A stretch of 64,000 nt of DNA, taken from Draconibacterium mangrovi_A. GTDB taxonomy: Bacteria; Bacteroidota; Bacteroidia; Bacteroidales; Prolixibacteraceae. The position numbers were made by a program, and so were the translations under genes. The stretch spans positions 1,922,001 through 1,986,000 of the forward strand of contig NZ_JBBIXN010000001.1 in assembly GCF_037646455.1 (NCBI RefSeq), read 5' to 3'. How positions within the stretch are numbered: position 1 is the first letter of the stretch; each line of letters opens with the position of its first letter. The notes below the pieces were generated by a model. That model did not search any database and was not told where the DNA came from. It saw only the letters and a program-made list of their open reading frames with translations. Shown piece by piece: positions 59,670 to 64,000 of the stretch.

Positions 59670-61592
59670 TTAATATCTAAAACCTCCCGGAGGAACTTTA
59701 TTAAAACGGCGGTTCATTTGGTGTTTCCCGTTCAGATATATTTCCATTACATAGCGCCCCTCTTCCAGATGACTCAGGTCGAGTCCTGTTTGTGCATCTT
59801 TCAGGTTGGCAAATTCATGGGTTTCCATCCATTCTCCATCTTTTGTAATGCGAACTTTTATTGTTGATGGTTTATTGGTAGTAGTATATAAAGTTGCAAA
59901 ATCTTTTATCATGCGCGGGTAAATATTTGCTGCGAAGTAAGGAATGGTTGTATCCACTTTAGCCTCACTGTCGGCTTTAAATGCGTAAAACTGCCCGCTT
60001 CCGCAATCACTCTCAAAAAGATGAATGATGTGTCCGTTCAGGTCTTTCATACGCAACCGCCCGTAACCGGCGTTTGCCATAAACCAGAATTCCAGCCCGT
60101 CTCCGGCGGTATCAACCAGGTTTAAAAAGTAATTTCCCTCGGCTAAATGTAAGGTATCGATATAGGTGCTTGCCGTATCGAGCATTTCCGGTGTTTTGGC
60201 ATAAAGCGTATCGTAGTCAGAATTCACAATGTGAAGCCAGTTGTCTTTTGGGCGGTTGTTGGTCATCAATTCCACAACAATATCACTTGGTATTGTTGGA
60301 ATGCTTTCAAACTGTACTTCCATATTGTTATCGCCGTCCCACTGGTCTTCAACTCCGTTTGGGTTGTTCATTGTGACCGAAAATGTATTTTCCCCGTTAT
60401 TTGAATCGATCTCGCCAGGTAAAGTGATAATTGCAGCTTCGTAGAAACCAAGATTACCTTCCCATTTAAAATGTTTCTCGCCAAATCCAACTGTTTTATA
60501 CACAATGTCGAGGCTGGTGAGTGTTTCTTTTCCAAGGTTACGAACCTGAATGATCGGGCTAAAACCACGAGGATTAAAGCGATTGTAATTGTCCTTTTTA
60601 TTAGGTGCAATAATTTCTTCGATGCGAACATCGTTGGTGTTGTTCGGATCGGCAAACTGGAAGAAATACGAAGTGATCTGCTCTCGGGGCTGATCAATAT
60701 TGTTAGCCGTAAAAGGCTCCATATCCAGGTCGATTGTGTGTTTCTTTTTAGTAAGTGGAACATCGATCACATCCGGAATTTGCAGGTCGCCCGGACACCA
60801 GTAGGCACGGTCGAATATCCAGGTTCCGCCTTGCGGATAGAGCGGATTGTCGCCGCATTCTTTCCACATATCGCGATGATCGACAACTTCTCCGTCGAAA
60901 ACAAGTTCGCGCCAGCGGCTGCAAAATTCGCTGCAACCACTTGGCCGGTCCATTCCGTGACCGGTGTGCTGAATACGGAATCTTCCAAAGGTGGCTCCAT
61001 CGGCAGTTGTAACATTCATGGGAGCCAGTTGCTTTTCAATCGGATTCTCCTGATTTCCGTACTGAAAGCTGCCGTTCCACATCTCTTTTACCGAAATAAA
61101 ATCAGCTACCTGCGGCCCAAAAGTGATGTCGAAGTCGATCGTGAGGTCCCAACCCAAATCTGGGGATTCATAACCTGAGTGGATGTATTCAATCTCAACA
61201 CTATCGCGTAAAAAAGCCTGAAAGTCAGTCACGTCAACACTCCAGGTGTAGCTCCAGCCTTCTTTAAAATTACTGCCGTAAGGAGTTAGCATCCGGCCAA
61301 TTTCAAAGTTGATATTCTTGCCGTTAACTCCACCCTGTCGAAGAATTTTTACGCGGTCCATGTAATCCCAGTGTGCTATCGCACGATCTTTCGGATAAGC
61401 CAGCGTGAGGTTCATTACAATGCGGCGAACCTCCTTGTCGGGAGAAGGGAAAACACCCCATTTTATAAAGCTTTTTACGCCTTGCGATGGATCGGTATTT
61501 ATCATTAATTCGTCGTGAGTAGTAACTTTTGTTTGGGCAAATGCTGCCTGCAGGGCAAAAATTGCAATAATAAATAGCGTGATCTTCTTCAT
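59670..61592 (-). CDS. PNGase F-like secreted glycoprotein amidase with divergent T9SS tail
   Basis: 640 residues with a Sec signal peptide (1-19, A-F-A/Q). Residues about 20-330 match the two jelly-roll domains of peptide-N-glycosidase F: T-G-H-G-M-D-R-P...C-S-E-F-C-S-R-W near 210-225 and G-G-T-W-I-F-D-R-A-Y-W-C-P-G near 256. PNGase F removes N-glycans by cutting the Asn amide. The extra C-terminal half holds beta-sandwich regions and ends in a segment like a T9SS sorting domain (N-I-Y-P...L-D-L-S-H-L-E-E-G-R-Y), with N-I-Y-P-R-M instead of N-I-Y-P-N-P. Cotranscribed with the lipoprotein 13 nt upstream. Confidence 0.88.
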   Translation of the reverse strand: MKKITLFIIAIFALQAAFAQTKVTTHDELMINTDPSQGVKSFIKWGVFPSPDKEVRRIVMNLTLAYPKDRAIAHWDYMDRVKILRQGGVNGKNINFEIGRMLTPYGSNFKEGWSYTWSVDVTDFQAFLRDSVEIEYIHSGYESPDLGWDLTIDFDITFGPQVADFISVKEMWNGSFQYGNQENPIEKQLAPMNVTTADGATFGRFRIQHTGHGMDRPSGCSEFCSRWRELVFDGEVVDHRDMWKECGDNPLYPQGGTWIFDRAYWCPGDLQIPDVIDVPLTKKKHTIDLDMEPFTANNIDQPREQITSYFFQFADPNNTNDVRIEEIIAPNKKDNYNRFNPRGFSPIIQVRNLGKETLTSLDIVYKTVGFGEKHFKWEGNLGFYEAAIITLPGEIDSNNGENTFSVTMNNPNGVEDQWDGDNNMEVQFESIPTIPSDIVVELMTNNRPKDNWLHIVNSDYDTLYAKTPEMLDTASTYIDTLHLAEGNYFLNLVDTAGDGLEFWFMANAGYGRLRMKDLNGHIIHLFESDCGSGQFYAFKADSEAKVDTTIPYFAANIYPRMIKDFATLYTTTNKPSTIKVRITKDGEWMETHEFANLKDAQTGLDLSHLEEGRYVMEIYLNGKHQMNRRFNKVPPGGFRY

Positions 61593-61605
61593 TTCTGAAA
61601 TCTAT

Positions 61606-62889
61606 TTACGGTAATATCAACTGAATGTCTTGGGTATCATCGTCGTTTGTTTTTATGGTAAACGACTCATTAATCTCGTGCTCCGGATTGGTAACGGTAA
61701 ATTGGTATTCTTCTCCCTTTTTAAGTTTGAACTGCAGGAACTGGTTCATATCATCGGTTTTTCGGGGTGAGTAACCGAAGTTAACAGCTTTGTCGCCATT
61801 CATCACATTAACGCGGCATTTCAGTCGCGACTCGCTTTTTGTAACATCCGAATCGGAAAACACAACTACATTGGCCAACAATTCATCGTCGGCCAGTTTG
61901 CTGTTTTTAAGCGACTCTTCATAAAGTGCAATGTAGCGTTGCGTAACATTATGCCCGTATGCAAAGCGTTTGATTTCGCGTTCGCCTCCCATTTCTTTCA
62001 TGCGTTGAAAGCGGGACTTTACATCTTCAGGTAATTTATCCAGGTCAACCACTTCCATAACACTTCCATCGGGCGCCGCATAATAAGGCATTTCGGTGGG
62101 TTTATACGATGCAGCATAAATCCAGTGCAACATATTTTCAGGATCGGCTTTTCCGGCATCGGACACGAACCACGATTTATTAAGCGTGTCGGGATAATAT
62201 TCAATAAAATGCCAGTTGCCGTCAATCCAGACCTCATTCCAGGTGTGGTTTCCTTTGTAGTTGGTCCACATCGCAGTTCCGGCCAGTCGCGACGGAATTC
62301 CAACGGCCCGGTAAGCGTCGGTCAATAATATTGAAAGCCCGGTACAGGTAGCCATGTGTTCTTTCATGGCCTGAAAAGGACTGATGTCCACCCGCGAACG
62401 TTTAGTGTTATATTCCACGTCCACCTCTTTTTCAATGTTTTTTGCAATGTCCATGATCGCATCAACCATATTGGTTTTTCCTTCGGCATATTTGGCAAAA
62501 CGCTTGTAAAAATCGGGGCGCCAGTTATCTCTTTCTTCTGAAATATTGGCATAGGGAAGCACTTCATTCAAAAAAACAGAATCGGGAAGTGCAGCACACC
62601 AGGAATATTTTTCGCGTGCTTTGTAGGCGTATTCTACGTTTTCGAGCAGAAAATCAGCTTTTAAACTGGTGAGGTCGCTTTCAGGCATGTAACTGATCAG
62701 AAAAGCCATGCCTTCCTTTTGCCCTTCAAGCGTTTCGGAAAGCGCCATCTGTAATTCGGTAGCATTTTCATTGGCTTTAACAAAAGCTGAATCGAGTAGC
62801 GTGTGATATTTTTCCGGTACTCCGGGGTATTTGGTTTGGCAGCCCAATAAGGCTACTACAAAAAGTGCTAAAATGAAAAATCTGTTCAT
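61606..62889 (-). CDS. Transglutaminase-like lipoprotein
   Basis: 427 residues, lipobox L-L-G-C (Cys17). A transglutaminase-fold domain at about 145-245 has Cys182 (A-T-C-T-G-L-S), His215 (N-H-T-W-N-E-V-W) and Asp234 (Y-Y-P-D), a full Cys-His-Asp triad. The C-terminal 130 residues are beta-rich. Such proteins are proteases, amidases or cross-linkers. It shares a transcript with the PNGase F-like gene, and the transglutaminase fold is also that of eukaryotic peptide-N-glycanase, so a joint role in glycoprotein breakdown is a fair guess (inference). Confidence 0.88.
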   Translation of the reverse strand: MNRFFILALFVVALLGCQTKYPGVPEKYHTLLDSAFVKANENATELQMALSETLEGQKEGMAFLISYMPESDLTSLKADFLLENVEYAYKAREKYSWCAALPDSVFLNEVLPYANISEERDNWRPDFYKRFAKYAEGKTNMVDAIMDIAKNIEKEVDVEYNTKRSRVDISPFQAMKEHMATCTGLSILLTDAYRAVGIPSRLAGTAMWTNYKGNHTWNEVWIDGNWHFIEYYPDTLNKSWFVSDAGKADPENMLHWIYAASYKPTEMPYYAAPDGSVMEVVDLDKLPEDVKSRFQRMKEMGGEREIKRFAYGHNVTQRYIALYEESLKNSKLADDELLANVVVFSDSDVTKSESRLKCRVNVMNGDKAVNFGYSPRKTDDMNQFLQFKLKKGEEYQFTVTNPEHEINESFTIKTNDDDTQDIQLILP

Positions 62890-62919
62890 AACGAGATTTT
62901 AAAAAATTTTAATAATGGG

Positions 62920-62927
62920 CAAATCTA
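62920..62927 (-). promoter_or_regulatory. -7 box for the transglutaminase/PNGase operon
   Basis: Reads TAGATTTG on the minus strand, an exact TAnnTTTG match, 30 nt before the start; no clear -33 TTG. Confidence 0.4.
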
Positions 62928-62996
62928 CGATAAAAAATTTAATTTGTCGGCATAGAAACAATCTTACAAATTTTTTGGTATGTAGCCTTTTTTAGG

Positions 62997-64000
62997 CTAA
63001 AACACCTTGTTGTCAATCATTTGCTGAAACATATCGTTCATTGATTGCTCCAAAGGCATGTAGTCCATACCAAGCTCTTTTTTGCTTTTCGAGTTGTCGC
63101 CTTTAAAGGGGAGCCCAACATTTCTGGAAACGTATTTTCGGGTGACCGCTTTATTGATGGCCGGGCCGAGCAACCAGATCAGCCATTTGGGCATGGCTTT
63201 TTTCGGAATCGGGTATTTATCGCCATATTTTGGCAAAAGAATAGCTGCCATTTCCAGAAATGAAGAATCGTGTCCGGAAATGATGTATCGGCCTGAAGCT
63301 TCTGGCGTGAATCCTGCCTTAAAGTGTGCCAGAGCGGCGTCACGTACGTCGACGGCTCCCATACCTATATCAGGTGCACCGGCTTTCATCGAGCCGTTTC
63401 CAAATTGTTTCACAATGTTAAAACTTTCAGAGGTTACCCCATTCGGATTTATAGCCGGTCCCAAAACTAAAACCGGATTGATCACCACTACATCCCAACG
63501 ATTTTGCTCTTTCACAATTTGCCAGGCTTCTCGTTCGGCTACAGTTTTTGAATAGGAATAAGGTTGATGCTTTAACGAAGAGCTGGTGTTCCATATTTCC
63601 TCCGTAAAAATTCCGTTTGGTGTATCTTCCAGGTCGGCATTGTCGCCATAAATGGCAGCGCAGCTACTGGTAAGAACTACCCGTTTTACAGAACTTGTTT
63701 TATTAACCTGCTCCAACACATTTCGTGTTCCCAACTTTGCCGGATCGATCAGTTCTTTCTGAGGATCTTTTACCTCGGTCGTAAATGGAGAGGCGGTATG
63801 AAATACCAACTCGCAATCTTTCATTGCTTCCGCATAAGAACCTTCATCCAAAAGATCGCTTTTGAAGTAAATGATCTTCCCTTTTGCTTTGGCGGCAATT
63901 TCGTCGAGGTACTTTACTTTTTCCTTATTATCGGGATTACGGACCGCAGCATGCACCGTTAATCCTTCTTCCAGTAATTTTTTTACCAGCCAACCCGCCA
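62997..64000 (-). CDS. NAD-dependent epimerase/reductase (dihydroflavonol-reductase-like), 5' end outside window
   Basis: The frame is open to the right edge: residues read A-G-W-L-V-K-K-L-L-E-E-G-L-T-V-H-A-A-V-R at the edge, so the N-terminal Gly-rich loop is beyond it; a GTG at 63956 is internal. The visible 334 residues are an extended SDR: S-S-C-A-A at the catalytic Ser region, Y-S-Y-S-K-T-V-A-E (YxxxK), and V-D-V-R-D-A-A. Members reduce aldehydes, ketones or flavonol-like compounds. Nothing nearby shows the substrate. Confidence 0.85.
   Translation of the reverse strand, partial: AGWLVKKLLEEGLTVHAAVRNPDNKEKVKYLDEIAAKAKGKIIYFKSDLLDEGSYAEAMKDCELVFHTASPFTTEVKDPQKELIDPAKLGTRNVLEQVNKTSSVKRVVLTSSCAAIYGDNADLEDTPNGIFTEEIWNTSSSLKHQPYSYSKTVAEREAWQIVKEQNRWDVVVINPVLVLGPAINPNGVTSESFNIVKQFGNGSMKAGAPDIGMGAVDVRDAALAHFKAGFTPEASGRYIISGHDSSFLEMAAILLPKYGDKYPIPKKAMPKWLIWLLGPAINKAVTRKYVSRNVGLPFKGDNSKSKKELGMDYMPLEQSMNDMFQQMIDNKVF

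Noticed and set aside
60471..61178. 235-codon antisense frame inside the PNGase F-like gene
   Set aside because: Shadow frame without a family signature.
62940..62996. Hairpin TAGCCT/AGGCTA as terminator of the epimerase gene
   Set aside because: The stem is only six pairs and no T tract follows on the minus strand.

Overview
The window is a chromosomal segment of a Bacteroidota bacterium, most likely from the Bacteroidia side (a Prolixibacteraceae- or Marinilabiliales-like relative; this placement is inferred from gene content). The signs are a type IX secretion (T9SS) core cluster (porP/sprF-gldKLMN), proteins with T9SS C-terminal sorting domains, promoters of the Bacteroidota TTG/TAnnTTTG type, LytS/LytTR signalling, a NagB-LmbE fusion, a TonB-dependent receptor and many Sec signal peptides and lipoproteins. 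I see no tRNA, rRNA, insertion sequence, prophage or CRISPR array. This is ordinary chromosome with several unusual proteins and regulatory sites.

Layout. 0-9 kb: end of a flavin reductase, an M3 peptidase whose signal peptide is broken by one missing T, an aspartate/glutamate racemase and nitroreductase pair, PBP1A, and topA. 9-17.5 kb: the T9SS locus: a ureohydrolase-fold protein that has lost metal ligands, PorP, GldK, GldL, GldM, GldN, a terminator, then a second GldK. 17.5-24 kb: a TonB receptor with a NikR-fold regulator that lacks the nickel ligands, OsmC, an M1 aminopeptidase carrying a T9SS sorting domain, a ROK glucokinase and YidD. 24-26.6 kb: a zinc/manganese ABC operon ending in a tiny cysteine-rich zinc-ribbon protein. 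26.7-31.2 kb: amino-sugar catabolism (NagB, NagB-LmbE fusion, NagC-type ROK repressor). 31.4-34 kb: PHP phosphodiesterase, ferredoxin-reductase-like protein, LolA-like protein. 34.4-39.2 kb: a LytS-type histidine kinase with a thioredoxin-like periplasmic region, its LytTR regulator, and small secreted proteins. 39.2-39.9 kb: a cluster of palindromic repeats.

40-48 kb: DUF4395 protein, S15 peptidase, DUF4136 lipoprotein, a beta-barrel, a membrane protein with a pullulanase, and a B12-binding radical SAM enzyme. 48-57.9 kb: LytTR regulator, alanine dehydrogenase, TsaE, GcvH, B12-dependent ribonucleotide reductase, Kdo transferase WaaA, lycopene-cyclase-domain protein and a probable cysteate synthase (sulfonolipid pathway). 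58-64 kb: a DoxX/TIM-barrel fusion, an operon of a transglutaminase-fold lipoprotein and a PNGase F-like secreted amidase with a divergent T9SS tail, and a partial NAD-dependent epimerase/reductase.

How the genes fit together: the T9SS core would export the aminopeptidase and probably the PNGase F-like enzyme encoded here. With the amino-sugar, pullulanase and peptidase genes this suggests a heterotroph living on glycoproteins and polysaccharides. The most interesting signals are sensors and enzymes that keep a fold but have lost its classical active residues (NikR-like regulator, ureohydrolase-like protein, thioredoxin-like kinase sensor, NagB-like domains), plus several clean operator dyads next to metal-uptake and peptidase genes.
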